Source of the DNA: Anaeromyces robustus
Taxonomy: Eukaryota; Neocallimastigomycota; Neocallimastigomycetes; Neocallimastigales; Neocallimastigaceae
Direction: 5' to 3'
NCBI GenBank assembly: GCA_002104895.1
Contig: MCFG01000019.1
Span: forward strand, 280,581-344,580
DNA length: 64,000 nucleotides
Shown: positions 11,824 through 22,117 of the stretch, in pieces
How positions within the stretch are numbered: the stretch's first letter is position 1
How the letters are laid out: every line of letters begins with the position of its first letter
Position numbers and translations under genes: made by a program
Notes under the pieces: generated by a model
Seen by the model: only the letters and a program-made list of their open reading frames with translations
The model's database searches: none
What the model was told of the DNA's origin: nothing

Positions 11824-11900
11824 AAGCACTAATTTGTACATCATATTTATTGAGTTTAAACTTTAATATATATGAATCATAAAAAAAAAAAAAAAAAAGA
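11820..11900 (-). mobile_element. Non-LTR retrotransposon 3' terminus fragment
   Basis: About 75 bp ('GCACTAATTTGTACATC...GAATCATAAAA') that recur, with small changes, at 11961-12025, 22881-22953, 47120-47220 and 56604-56670. Read on the minus strand each contains 'TTCAATAAA' or similar close to the end, like the 3' UTR end of a LINE. Confidence 0.65.
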
Positions 11901-11944
11901 TATTCATTCCAATATCTTTATTATATATAAAATAAAATAAAATG

Positions 11945-12530
11945 TTTTTTTTTTTTTTTTATGGCACACACTTTGTACGTCATTTTTATTGAATTTAAAT
12001 ATTAAAATATATGAATCATAAAAAAACACATAATGAAAAAAATGATATAAAAAACCAGTAAAATATTATAGATAATAATAAATAATGAAAAAAATGATAT
12101 TAAAAAAAATAAAAAACCAGTAAAATATTATAGATAATAATAAATAATACTGGAGGGAAAAAAAAGTAGTATAATAATATTTAATAACAATAAATCCATA
12201 CAAGCCCTTAATTATAAATATAGAATTAAAGTAAAATTGATCTATCCTATTCCACTAGGATCGGCATTTGCCTTACTAGGCTGTCCTACTGTGTTATCAG
12301 CATTGACGTTTCTGGAGAGGTTGGTTTTAAATTTATTGAACAATATATGTTGTCTTTTACAGACAACAGGCATGATATCATTCAATAGAGCCGCAGATCG
12401 CAACAAGAATGGAGATTTTGAATATGTACCAGATTCAGTCTGACACTTAAATAAACATTCCCATTCCTTTTTGTATGGACTATTGTTAATTCTATCACTA
12501 AAACAATATTCTCCTTCCACCAATTAAAAA
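11945..12530 (-). mobile_element. 5'-truncated LINE copy (family A): C-terminus of ORF2 plus 3' UTR and poly(A)
   Basis: Minus-strand order: coding remnant 12523-12242 (93 codons, stop at 12244-12242), 3' UTR, the dispersed terminal block 12025-11961, then poly(A), seen as T16 at 11945-11960. The protein piece matches the C-terminus of the longer LINE frame at 47609-48942: 'LLRSAALLNDIMPV' against 'LLVRTSALLLRIMPT', then 'NLSRNVNADNTVGQ' against 'NLTKSVEADNSVGQ'. It is therefore a retrotransposon protein end, not a host gene. Dead on arrival because the 5' end is missing. Confidence 0.85.
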
Positions 12531-12874
12531 AATATAAATTCGATACCTATTAACTATTTTTCTATTACCTAATATATCTATATTACTTATACTATTAATC
12601 CAAGAAGAGGCTTCTTTACACTCGTCGTTTCGTCAACACTGCTGCTTCCTTCTGAAAGAGAAAGATGAACGTCAACTCTGCTTAAGTTAATTTTTTTTTT
12701 TTTTAGACTAGGATTAATCTTTATTTATATTATTAATTTAAAATAAACATACATGTGACATATATATTACATGAAATGTAAATTAAATACAAGTAATAAA
12801 AAATACAAAAATAAATAAAATTTATTACAGATATTAATCAAATTAAAATATTAAATAAAAAAAAAGGAAAGAAG

Positions 12875-13248
12875 TTAAACTTCTAACCTCTCCCATTCAA
12901 CGAATGAGATGTCATTCGAATCCGTATCGGAATAAATTCCATGCCTTATCTTTTCGACGTCGACGCCCTTGAAGACGCCCGGAGTGTTCTTATTGTTATT
13001 ATACCAATTGAGAAGAATCCGAAAGGATATATTCACAATTGGCATAACAACAGTAAGAAAATGCGACAGACCCACAATATACGGAACAGGAGACTCGGGT
13101 GAACCTTTGAAAAGTTGTCCACGCCATTGTCTCCGTTCCCTCTTAATATCTAGTTTATCAAATGCATAACACCCATCAAGGAAAGCGTTAAGCATCAAGT
13201 AATATATATTATTTTCAAAATCTTCGTCTAAGTCCTCAGAAAATCCAA
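12875..13248 (-). pseudogene. LINE ORF2 C-terminal fragment
   Basis: Open frame within the twin-primed insertion; no native start since the element is broken upstream at about 13250-13290. It encodes about 124 residues ending 'FVEWERLEV'. The segment 'VMPIVNISFRILLNWYNNN' resembles the C-terminal part of the LINE at 47.6 kb, and the last codons resemble sequence at 56100-56197 and its mirror copy (57342-57439), where 'RHGIY'-like codons also precede a LINE end. GC content is clearly higher than in its surroundings. Confidence 0.75.
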
Positions 13249-13289
13249 TGAGTTAGTTCGATTAATTTCGGTGAACTTCGAGTTTAAGT

Positions 13290-13689
13290 CAACATTGTGT
13301 TTAATAAAAGTATTTCTATCCTGTTCAAAGGCCTTACAATTGAATATCCAATGAGAGAAACTTTGCGTTTTTTCACTATGGAGTTTCATGTGGTAGTTCA
13401 ATCTGTTGTGGTGGTCTCTTTGCTGATGACATTGTTCTCATTGCTCCTACCAAAAGTAAACTCAGAGCACTTTTATCTAATGTACACGATTGGGCCAAAA
13501 CCATGAAATGACCTTTGGTATCAACAAATGTGCTACAATGGTTATTAAACCACTTAAACTCTCTCTTCCTCATAATTATTCTGACCCGACCTTCTTTCTA
13601 GGTATCAATAAAATTCCTATAAATATCTTGGTATCCCTTTTGACAATTCTCTTTCCCTTAAACCTATCATTTCTAATCTTAATTCAAAA
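13290..13689 (+). pseudogene. LINE reverse transcriptase fragment (inverted part)
   Basis: The FADD box of reverse transcriptase is plain ('LFADDIVLIAP'), followed across a frameshift by 'FGINKCATMVIKP' and 'YLGIPFDNSLSL', which is the usual order downstream of the catalytic Asp pair in non-LTR reverse transcriptases. A stop (TGA at 13507-13509) and shifts make it non-functional. Sequence beyond 13700 drops back to the AT-rich background. Confidence 0.85.
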
Positions 13690-13773
13690 CTTAAGTTAAT
13701 TGAATATCAAAATTGTAATTAATGTTAAGCGACAAAGTAATTTTGTTGTATATTAAACAAAATTAATTTAGAG

Positions 13774-13782
13774 TATCAACAA

Positions 13783-13826
<44 letters not shown>

Positions 13827-13854
13827 CTAGGATTAATCTTTATCAACAAATTAA
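13774..13854 (-). mobile_element. Extremely truncated LINE insertion: 17 nt plus poly(A), with 14-bp target-site duplication
   Basis: TATCAACAAATTAA occurs at 13774-13787 and exactly again at 13841-13854. Between the copies lie T36 (13788-13823, poly(A) on the minus strand) and AGACTAGGATTAATCTT (13824-13840), identical to the terminal bases of the neighbouring element at 12705-12721. It shows the target duplication length and the 3' end of this LINE family with unusual clarity. Confidence 0.85.
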
Positions 13855-14638
13855 AATTAAAATAAATTATTGAAATAAAAACCAAAAAAAAAAAAAAAAA
13901 TATATATATATAAAAATAAAATAAAATGAAATAAAATAAAATGAAATAAAATAAAATGAAAATAAAATGAAATAAAAATTAAGATAAAATAAAAACTAAA
14001 ATAAAAAGAAAATATCAATTAATTTTATTTTTTATTTTTTATTTAATTATTAAATTTATTTAATTTTTTTTTATTTGTTTATTTAAATAATATTAATAAA
14101 AAATATTATAATATTTTTTTAATAATATTATTAAATTTTTAATATTTATTTATTTTTATTATTTACTTATTACTTAATATTTCTTTTTTAATTATTATTA
14201 TTATATTTTATTATCACTATTATTTATTTTTTACTTTTTTCTTTTATTTTTATTATTATTTTTATTTTTTTTATTTTTATTTTTTTTTATTTTTTTTTTT
14301 TATTTTTTTTTTTTAATTTTTTTTTTTTAATTTTTAATTTATTTTTTATTCTTAATTATTTTTTTATTATTTTACTATACTATTTTATTTTCCTCTATAT
14401 TATTTTTCTAATTTTTTTATACTTTTTTATTTTTCAATTTTTATATTATTGTTATTTATTCAATTTTTTTTATAAATTTGGATTATTTATTTAATTAATT
14501 ATTTCCTGAATTAATTTATTATAATTTATTCTTTCAAATCTCTTATTTATATTATAAAGATTGGAAAAAGGATTCATTTGTCAAATATCAATTTTTTTTT
14601 ATAAGTAAATTCATTTATAAAAAAAAAAAATTGGGTTC
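13855..14638. other. Low-complexity AT-rich intergenic
   Basis: AAAATGAAAT-type short repeats (13915-13990), then T-rich low complexity. No gene seen. It is the 3' flank of the minus-strand lectin-type gene. Confidence 0.6.
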
Positions 14639-17600
14639 TTATTTTCCAGGATAACTTGTTGTTATTACCCAATATTGATCATTGCCTCCATCACATGGAT
14701 ACAATTTTACCATATTATCTGATAATCCAAGACATTTAGGATCTTGTTCATCAATATCTAAGAAAGATTGAATACTATTTCCATCAATTGAACTATCAAT
14801 ATCAACAATAATAGAATTACTATCACATTCTCTCATAACAATATTACCTTTTCCTATATCACTAACATATAAACATAAATCACTATATACTGATCTATAG
14901 AATCCATCTTCATAATTAGGAACATTCCATTTAGCTTCTTCAGATTTTACACAATTACCAATGGTTGGTCTTGTATTACGATTTGAATTTGAATATAAAC
15001 ATTTCTTTAATTTTGGATTATAAATCCATACTTCCTTAGAATCAGCTGAAAATACATCGAAAGGATTTTTATCCCAAATTGACCATACTTGGTTACCAGA
15101 ACCATTTCTACATCCTGCAATATTTACATCAAAACTATCATTACCATCATCTTCAATAGCTAAACATTTATTGTTAGTTGATTTTAATAAACCTCTATTA
15201 GTAAATTCAAATAAAGCTCCATTATAACATTTAGATACAGTAATTTCATTATTTGTAATTGTTAAACATCTGTCTTTATTAGCTCTTGAGAAAACATAGC
15301 CTTTAGGGGACATATACCATTTATTTCTATTATTATTTTCACAATCTTTAAGTACTGGTGTAAGATCCATTTTTGATTGAGCATATAAACATTTTTCAGC
15401 AACAGCATTATAAATATATTTTTCTTTCAATCTTGGTTCTGCAGTTTGGAGACTACTTATGGTTGTAGTTGTTGTAGTAGTTGTTGTAGTAGTTGTTGTT
15501 GTTTTCAAGGAAATACCATCTGGATAACTCCATCCAACTTCACCATTTCCTTCATCCCAAACAATAGCTTTTTGGGATTTTACACATTTTAAAGCACTTC
15601 TACCAGTACGTGATTTAGATTGAATTTGATCTAAATCACCATCACCAAAAACAAAGACAATATTATTAGCATTTACAGTAATTTTTGTTAATTTACGTGA
15701 GTAAGCATTAACATCAATTTCCCTTTCTTCTTTTTTGACATGGTCTCTATACATTAATTTACCATTCTTAATAATCATTGAATAACTTCCACAATATAAC
15801 ATTTCATTTTCTGTAAATGATTCACCAGCATTAATAACGTCAGCATTATATGGTCTATTAGTAACATATTTATTTGCTGCCCATTTAATTTCACCAGATT
15901 TTGAATATAAAACTAAATTTTTCTCCAAAGTAAATAATGAATATGGTGGATCTGGTTTAAAGAATTCTTGATGTATGAAATATTTATCGTCATTTACACT
16001 AATATCACCACTTTCTTTTAAAGTAATTGAATAAACTGGTTCATTAATATTTTTATTAAATTCTGTTATATTATAATATAATAATTCTGATGTATCTGAT
16101 TCACTTGTAAAGAATAATAAATTTTTATTTAAAAAGTATTTTTTCTGTGAATCGTAGTAAATTGCATTTTTAGAATATATTGATTTACAATATGGATAAT
16201 ATGTGGAAACTGCTGGACAAGCTTTAGCTCCATATAATTCCCATATTACATTATTAGTAATAGTATTTGTCATTACTAATTGATATGCTGGGACAACTTC
16301 ACTTTCATCTTGACCTTCTGCTGGTTCTAACAAATTTTTATATTCTAACCTCATATTAACATTATTACCACCTTTTATAATTAATTCATCATCTATATAA
16401 AAGTTCTTATCTTTTAAAAGCATATTTCTTACACCAAAAGCACCATATTGATATTCTAAACCAAATTTATTTGACATATATAAAAATTGATCAGAACCAT
16501 CTAAAGATAACATTCTATCATAGGTAGTAAATTTATTATCCACAACAATTCTTTTATTTGAATCCTGTCTTGGAGATGTTACTTCTTCTAAATATTGTAA
16601 ATGTCTAATTGGATCTAAACCCCATAATGGTTCCCATGTAACAACATTGTGTATCATTAGATCAGGATGCTTCATTGGATAGGCATATTGAATACTCAAT
16701 CTAGCATATTTTCCATTATCTGGATTTCTATTATTATCAAATATTATGATATTATTTATAGTTTCTTGATTCTTATTGTTTATACATATTAACTTCAAAC
16801 CAGAATTATCTAATAATAATTCTTTTACTTTTAAGTTATTCTTACATTTAGATACTGTTTGTGCTACTTTTTCAATATGCTTTTCATCTTTATTATAATA
16901 GAAAACGACTTCTGTTTCTGTAACATTCAAAGATGCACCAAATGAGGAAATCATCGTTTCACCAGGTAACATATTATTAACATAATATTTATTTCTATAA
17001 GTCTTTGGATTATTTGGATCATCATAAACGTTATATAATGTTGGATTAGAGAATATATTGTAAATATATTTACTTCTTATTCTTTCATTACATGTTGAAA
17101 TTTCATAAATTGTTGGGCTGACATATCTTATATGAGTACTATATCCTGGTTCTCTTACTGGCCATGAACTCCAATATAATGCATGAGTTTCGTCCTCAAT
17201 TTTTAATTCACCCTCATCAGATAATATTAAATTAAAAGTATGATTTTCTTTAGCTTCTCTATATCCTTCTGAATCATTAAATGTATATGGATTAAGAACA
17301 TGCCATAATGAATAATTATTACTATCTCTCAAAATAAATTCACCTAATGGAGAGAAAACTAATTTATATGGAGGTTCAAATAGTTCAATATTAGCTGTAT
17401 TAGTAGACCACATAGTTCTATTAAATTCTTTAACAACCATATTACCTGAAGGTTGTATATAAAATCTATATTTTTCATTATTTGATACCAATGCTTCATT
17501 AACATTTATTACATTTGAACAATTCATTTCAATACTATGTTTATATTTATCTTTTACATCTTTATGAATAACGTTATGTTTATCCATATTAACTATATCA

Positions 17601-20600
17601 TCAGGAATTGGTGGAGTATCAAAAATTAATGGCATATTATATTCTCTTGGGAATTGGTAACCTTGATAAGATATACCTGGTCGAATTTCCCAAATCTTAA
17701 CACCTACACCATCATAAATTGATACTGTTCCTATTGTATTTGATTCTTCTTTAATAAATAAATAATAACCTAAACCATCTGGAAAACCAACATTAAATGG
17801 TAAATCTTTAGGTAAACTATCCCAAATAATAAATTCATCTTTTTTTAAATCAAATGGATACACTTCATTATTAATAACTGTAGTTGGTATTCTAGTAACA
17901 GTTGTTGTTGTACTTTTTTTATCATCAGTTTTAGTTGATTGTGGAATCGTTGAAGTTTGAGATTCTAAACTACTACTAGTAGTAGTAGTAGTAGATTGAG
18001 TTTTTTGAGATTCTTCTACCTTTTCAGAAGTGGTAGTGGTAGTAGTGGTGGTGGTGGTGGTGGTGGTAGTGGTAGTAGTGGTGGTGGTGGTGGTTTTGCT
18101 TTTAGTAGTTAAAGTTTTATTAAGATCAATAGTAGTAGTTGTAGTTGATCCACCACTAGATGGTCTAATTTTTCTACGTTCTAATTTATTAGATTCATTT
18201 TCATTTTCATTTTCATTTTCCAATATATTATATTTAAATTCTTCTGCTTTTTCATTTAATTTTATGTTTTTATAGGATGATTCAAATGAATTATCATCAT
18301 TATAATTGAAATTTCTTTTACTATTCGTATTAGAACCGGCATAATTAACATCTGGATCAAAACTATCAAAGATATATTTAGCGGTAATATACAAGTGACC
18401 ATTACTTCCAAGATATAATTTTGGATCAAAATTCACAGTTTTACCATTTTTAGTAACTGTAGGAAGTTTCAATCCATTAGACCATATTTTTCTACAACTA
18501 CTACTTAATTCAGAACCTTCACATAAAGCTAATTCACCAGTTTCTTTTATTAAACCAAAAGAGAATTTAAAATTTTTGGAAACAATTGCATTACCTGCTG
18601 ATAAATATTTTTGAGATCTTAAAACAGATATAGCACCACCAGTTGCGGAGAAATTATATACTTCTTCATCATTATTTACTACTTTTTCATTTTGTTTTTT
18701 ATTACATTCAACAGGAGTATGAACATAATCTAATAATTCCACTGGACGAATACTCTTTTTATAAGATATAACTAAATTTCCAGCATCATTATATTCACCA
18801 CATGCCCATATATGAATTTCAGATGTAAATAAAGGAACAGCAGTTAAATTCCAACAACGATTATCTGGAATTTCGAAACTAATTTCTTGAGTGTGTTCTT
18901 CACCCTTACTAATTTCAAGAGATCTTGTATGAGAATTTTCAGCTGATTGATCTATAGCTTCTTCATATGATTTCTCATTACTAAATGTTTGTGAATTAGA
19001 ATTACCATAAGAATAACTATTAGAGGATGTAAAAGATTGTGATTCTTCACTAACCCATCCTGTCTCTTTATTAAAATTAGTTGTAAACATTTTAGAGCAA
19101 GAATCTGATTTAGATAACTCTTCAGTTGATGTTTCTGAATGACCCATTGTGTAGGCATCTGAATATCCATCAGTATTAGTCCATGCATTACTAGTACCTG
19201 ATGTTCTAGTATAACTATCAGACCAACTTTTAGAGTCAGAAGATTCATTTCCTTCAGTTTTAGTGGTAGATACATTATCACTTGATGATCGAGTACCAGC
19301 TACTGCCATTCTTAATTCTCTTAAGGCATCTTCATCATGCATTTCTTTTTGTAATAATCTACTTTTCTTTGCTTCGTCTAATTGAGCTTTTGCAGACCAT
19401 TCGGCAATTCTATTTGCTTCTCTTGCAATATCATTACCCTCTCTAGAAATTTCATTTCCTTCCGCTGCTATATTATTAGCATCTCTAGCAATATCATTAG
19501 CTACAATAGCTGCATTAGCAGAAGCCCAAGCTGCTCTATTACCTTCTCTTGCAATATCATTAGCTTCCCTTGCAATAACATTAGAATCTCTAGCAATATC
19601 ATTAGCATCTCTTGCAATAGAATTAGCTTCTCTTGCAATTTTATTTCCTTCCCAAGCTGCTTTAGCAGAACTCCAAGCTGCTTTATTACCTTCTATTGCA
19701 ATATTATTAGCTTCCCTTGCAATATCATTAGCTTGATATGCAGCTTCTGTAGAATTTTGAGCAATCAAATTAGCTGCTATGGCAATATCATTAGCTCTAT
19801 AGGCAGCTTCTGTAGAATTTGCAGCAATTTCATTAGCCTTCCTTGCAATATTATTAGCTTCATCTGCAATATCATTAGCTTTATATTGGGCAACAGTTTG
19901 TGCAATTTGTGTACCTCCTTCTACTACAGAAGAAACTAATTTAGTTATTGGATTTATATTTTTTGCAAAACCTGCTACCGCACTTATTCCTTTCCCTATT
20001 GCTTCTCCCCAACCACGTTTATTCATCTTATAACCTTCTTTATTACTTTTATCATTAACATCATCCCTTTTCATTTTATCAAGTGGAACACCTTTAATAA
20101 CCTTATAATCATTTACATCCATTCTTGAATATTCTTCAGTATGACCAACTTCTTGACTTTCAGACCAATTATGTGAATCTACATGTTCACCACCTTGAGT
20201 ATTAGAATGTGAATGTTCTTCATTTTCAGTGAGAGTATATGACTCATCATGTGAACTTGTATGAGTTTTCTCTTCATTTTGACTTTTACTTACAGAATTT
20301 GATCTTACAATACTTAATACATTTTCAAGAGCAGATGATTCTCCTTCTCCATGAGTTTCTGAAATACTTTTAGAATTTGAAAGAGCAGATGATAATTCAA
20401 TAACTGAATTAATATCATTAGTTAATGTGTTACCTTTACTAGTAACACTACCATATGATTTACGATAAACTACACTTTGAGAATCAGTAATACTAAGAGA
20501 TTGATTAATATTTTCGGATATTCTTACTGAACATGTAAGAGTAGATGCAGATAAATTCTTTACAATACCACATTGTCCTATCTTTGGGCCAGTAACTTTA

Positions 20601-21430
20601 ACTTCTTTATTTAAACTACCACCATATGGTTCACCCATTACAAGAACTCTATTAGTAATATCTTGATTACCACTAAAGTTTACTATTAATGCAGGATGAT
20701 ATGGATTATATCCAGGATTAGTACTATCTAATGGAATACATTTTAATCCATTCTCCTTTATATCGTTATATTTTTGTTCAAATGACTTTTTAAATTCTTC
20801 CTTTGAAGGAACACCTTCCTTTCCTTCTTTTTCTTCTTTATAGACAACATCTTCTTGAACATTATCACTACGTTTATCAATATCATTGATATCCTTTTGG
20901 GATTCGTTTTGATTTTTAGAACTACTTTTTTTTGATATTTTATAATAAATACCAACATTATTTACTAAAGTGTCATTTCCACAATAAGCAACACCAAACC
21001 ATGTTGGACCGACGAATTTTGCATATTCCTCGATTGTATTAAAGTAAACTGTATTATTAAAACTATCAGTGTATGAAGGATTAACGACTTTAGTAACACT
21101 TTTATGAGTATAAAGACAGAATTCTTTAATTTCACCTTCATCCTCTCGTTCATTTGGAGTAAGATCAATTTCTTCAAGTTTAACATCTCTTAAAGTTAAA
21201 AATTCCTCAAGACTATTATTATTGTCTTTACTATCATTTTTATTATCTTTAGATGTTATAACATCATTTTCATTATTTTTAGAGGTTTTATTATTATCTT
21301 CTTTATTATTATTTGAAGTTTCGTCATTGACATTTCCTTCAGAATACGTATTATTAGATTTTAAATTATTACAATATACTATTGTAATATTTACTAATAG
21401 TAAAAATAATAATAAATATTTGTATATCAT
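14639..21430 (-). CDS. Giant secreted multi-domain protein: heptad alanine repeat core, bulb-lectin-like repeats, two ricin-type trefoils
   Basis: ATG at 21430-21428, stop at 14641-14639, one intronless frame of about 2263 residues. Residues 1-20 are a signal peptide ending '..IVYC'. An Asn/Ser/Lys-rich stretch follows to about 75, then a Cys-containing domain (about 100-300). Two Ser/Thr/His-rich blocks with alternating polar residues (about 310-435 and 713-830) bracket a KR site (about 471-472), a Gly/Ala-rich amphipathic segment (473-505) and a 7-residue repeat of the type 'ANDIARE' (about 518-680). Residues ~1094-1180 and ~1979-1992 are Thr linkers. Regions 1200-1460 and 1640-1960 have bulb-lectin-like motifs ('LVLYSKSGEIKWAANK'). 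Two ricin-type lectin domains end the protein (about 2002-2122, 'QVWSIWD'; 2136-2260, 'QYWVI'). Likely secreted, glycan-binding; ricin-type domains here are lectin modules, with no toxin enzyme domain seen. Activity of the N-terminal half is unknown. Confidence 0.9.
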   Translation of the reverse strand: MIYKYLLLFLLLVNITIVYCNNLKSNNTYSEGNVNDETSNNNKEDNNKTSKNNENDVITSKDNKNDSKDNNNSLEEFLTLRDVKLEEIDLTPNEREDEGEIKEFCLYTHKSVTKVVNPSYTDSFNNTVYFNTIEEYAKFVGPTWFGVAYCGNDTLVNNVGIYYKISKKSSSKNQNESQKDINDIDKRSDNVQEDVVYKEEKEGKEGVPSKEEFKKSFEQKYNDIKENGLKCIPLDSTNPGYNPYHPALIVNFSGNQDITNRVLVMGEPYGGSLNKEVKVTGPKIGQCGIVKNLSASTLTCSVRISENINQSLSITDSQSVVYRKSYGSVTSKGNTLTNDINSVIELSSALSNSKSISETHGEGESSALENVLSIVRSNSVSKSQNEEKTHTSSHDESYTLTENEEHSHSNTQGGEHVDSHNWSESQEVGHTEEYSRMDVNDYKVIKGVPLDKMKRDDVNDKSNKEGYKMNKRGWGEAIGKGISAVAGFAKNINPITKLVSSVVEGGTQIAQTVAQYKANDIADEANNIARKANEIAANSTEAAYRANDIAIAANLIAQNSTEAAYQANDIAREANNIAIEGNKAAWSSAKAAWEGNKIAREANSIARDANDIARDSNVIAREANDIAREGNRAAWASANAAIVANDIARDANNIAAEGNEISREGNDIAREANRIAEWSAKAQLDEAKKSRLLQKEMHDEDALRELRMAVAGTRSSSDNVSTTKTEGNESSDSKSWSDSYTRTSGTSNAWTNTDGYSDAYTMGHSETSTEELSKSDSCSKMFTTNFNKETGWVSEESQSFTSSNSYSYGNSNSQTFSNEKSYEEAIDQSAENSHTRSLEISKGEEHTQEISFEIPDNRCWNLTAVPLFTSEIHIWACGEYNDAGNLVISYKKSIRPVELLDYVHTPVECNKKQNEKVVNNDEEVYNFSATGGAISVLRSQKYLSAGNAIVSKNFKFSFGLIKETGELALCEGSELSSSCRKIWSNGLKLPTVTKNGKTVNFDPKLYLGSNGHLYITAKYIFDSFDPDVNYAGSNTNSKRNFNYNDDNSFESSYKNIKLNEKAEEFKYNILENENENENESNKLERRKIRPSSGGSTTTTTIDLNKTLTTKSKTTTTTTTTTTTTTTTTTTTTTTSEKVEESQKTQSTTTTTSSSLESQTSTIPQSTKTDDKKSTTTTVTRIPTTVINNEVYPFDLKKDEFIIWDSLPKDLPFNVGFPDGLGYYLFIKEESNTIGTVSIYDGVGVKIWEIRPGISYQGYQFPREYNMPLIFDTPPIPDDIVNMDKHNVIHKDVKDKYKHSIEMNCSNVINVNEALVSNNEKYRFYIQPSGNMVVKEFNRTMWSTNTANIELFEPPYKLVFSPLGEFILRDSNNYSLWHVLNPYTFNDSEGYREAKENHTFNLILSDEGELKIEDETHALYWSSWPVREPGYSTHIRYVSPTIYEISTCNERIRSKYIYNIFSNPTLYNVYDDPNNPKTYRNKYYVNNMLPGETMISSFGASLNVTETEVVFYYNKDEKHIEKVAQTVSKCKNNLKVKELLLDNSGLKLICINNKNQETINNIIIFDNNRNPDNGKYARLSIQYAYPMKHPDLMIHNVVTWEPLWGLDPIRHLQYLEEVTSPRQDSNKRIVVDNKFTTYDRMLSLDGSDQFLYMSNKFGLEYQYGAFGVRNMLLKDKNFYIDDELIIKGGNNVNMRLEYKNLLEPAEGQDESEVVPAYQLVMTNTITNNVIWELYGAKACPAVSTYYPYCKSIYSKNAIYYDSQKKYFLNKNLLFFTSESDTSELLYYNITEFNKNINEPVYSITLKESGDISVNDDKYFIHQEFFKPDPPYSLFTLEKNLVLYSKSGEIKWAANKYVTNRPYNADVINAGESFTENEMLYCGSYSMIIKNGKLMYRDHVKKEEREIDVNAYSRKLTKITVNANNIVFVFGDGDLDQIQSKSRTGRSALKCVKSQKAIVWDEGNGEVGWSYPDGISLKTTTTTTTTTTTTTTISSLQTAEPRLKEKYIYNAVAEKCLYAQSKMDLTPVLKDCENNNRNKWYMSPKGYVFSRANKDRCLTITNNEITVSKCYNGALFEFTNRGLLKSTNNKCLAIEDDGNDSFDVNIAGCRNGSGNQVWSIWDKNPFDVFSADSKEVWIYNPKLKKCLYSNSNRNTRPTIGNCVKSEEAKWNVPNYEDGFYRSVYSDLCLYVSDIGKGNIVMRECDSNSIIVDIDSSIDGNSIQSFLDIDEQDPKCLGLSDNMVKLYPCDGGNDQYWVITTSYPGK
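15455..15502 (-). repeat. Coding Thr-codon microsatellite (linker 2)
   Basis: ACT/ACA codon run within the large secreted gene, encoding the second Thr linker before the first ricin-type domain. The same linker survives in the relic at 9098-9126. Confidence 0.85.
17999..18140 (-). repeat. Coding Thr-codon array (linker 1)
   Basis: Mainly ACC/ACT codons encoding a Thr-rich, mucin-like linker with around 24 consecutive Thr. A length-variable site is expected in such a repeat. Confidence 0.9.
19385..19880 (-). repeat. 21-bp coding repeat encoding the alanine heptads
   Basis: About 23 imperfect 21-bp units (for example 'GCTAATGATATTGCAAGAGAA' and variants) encode residues about 518-680 of the secreted protein. 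The unit keeps Ala-Asn at the first two and Ile-Ala at the fourth and fifth positions; some units replace the Ile with Ala-Trp/Tyr. Confidence 0.85.
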
Positions 21431-22081
21431 ATTTATTATTAAACCTTATAATAAATTAATTCAAAATTTGTAGTTTAAATTTTTCTACATTCAATTTCCT
21501 TATTTATATATTGATATAAATTACATAAAATGAATATCTGAAAATAATTATATATTATATAATATTATATTATATTATATTATATTATATTATATTATAG
21601 TATATTATAGTATATTATAGTATAGTATATAATAGTATATTATAGTATATTATATTATATTATAGTATAGTATAGTATATTATATTATATATTACAATAA
21701 AATAATAATATAAAAAATCTAAAAATAAATTAATTATTTTTTATGAAATACAGAATATATAAATATATTTATGGGAGAAAAAGGAGTTTTTTATGAATAT
21801 AATATAAGTATTAATATTAAATATAAGGAGTACAAAAAAAAATATAGAATATTCCTTATATTTTTTTAATAAAAAAAATTTTTTTAGTTTTATTTTATTA
21901 ATATATTTTAATCATAAATATTATACGGAAAATTTATTCATTATTATACAAAAGTATAATATAAATTAAATATATTATGATTTTTTTTTATAATATTTAT
22001 TATTTTTCATTACATTTAGTTTATATTCATTATTTATAATGAAAAAAAAAATTATTAAAAAAAATTTTTAAAAAAAAAAAA

Positions 22082-22117
<36 letters not shown>

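Larger units (their letters stand above)
12681..13699 (-). mobile_element. 5'-inverted (twin-primed) LINE insertion with target-site duplication
   Basis: The 10-bp sequence CTTAAGTTAA stands at 12681-12690 and again at 13690-13699, flanking the element. Next to the left copy is poly(A) on the minus strand (T14 at 12691-12704) and the element end 'AAGATTAATCCTAGTCT'. The 3' half is in minus orientation with an open frame 13248-12875, the C-terminus of a LINE ORF2. The remaining part (about 13290-13689) is in plus orientation and encodes the reverse-transcriptase core 'LFADDIVLIAP' (about 13416-13448), then 'WAKT', 'MTFGINKCATM' and 'KYLGIPFDNS', with two frameshifts. A 3' half and an inverted upstream half within one target duplication is the known outcome of twin priming by non-LTR elements. 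Confidence 0.8.

Noticed and set aside
14840-15430. Ricin-type domain as evidence of a ribosome-inactivating toxin
   Set aside because: Only the lectin (trefoil) module is present; no A-chain-like enzymatic region is seen, and this module is common in carbohydrate-binding secreted proteins.
18030-18275. Plus-strand frame with poly-Val
   Set aside because: Antisense of the Thr-codon linker of the secreted gene.
19382-19939. 185-codon plus-strand frame
   Set aside because: Antisense shadow of the 21-bp coding repeat; the Cys/Ser/Ile-rich product follows from the repeat.
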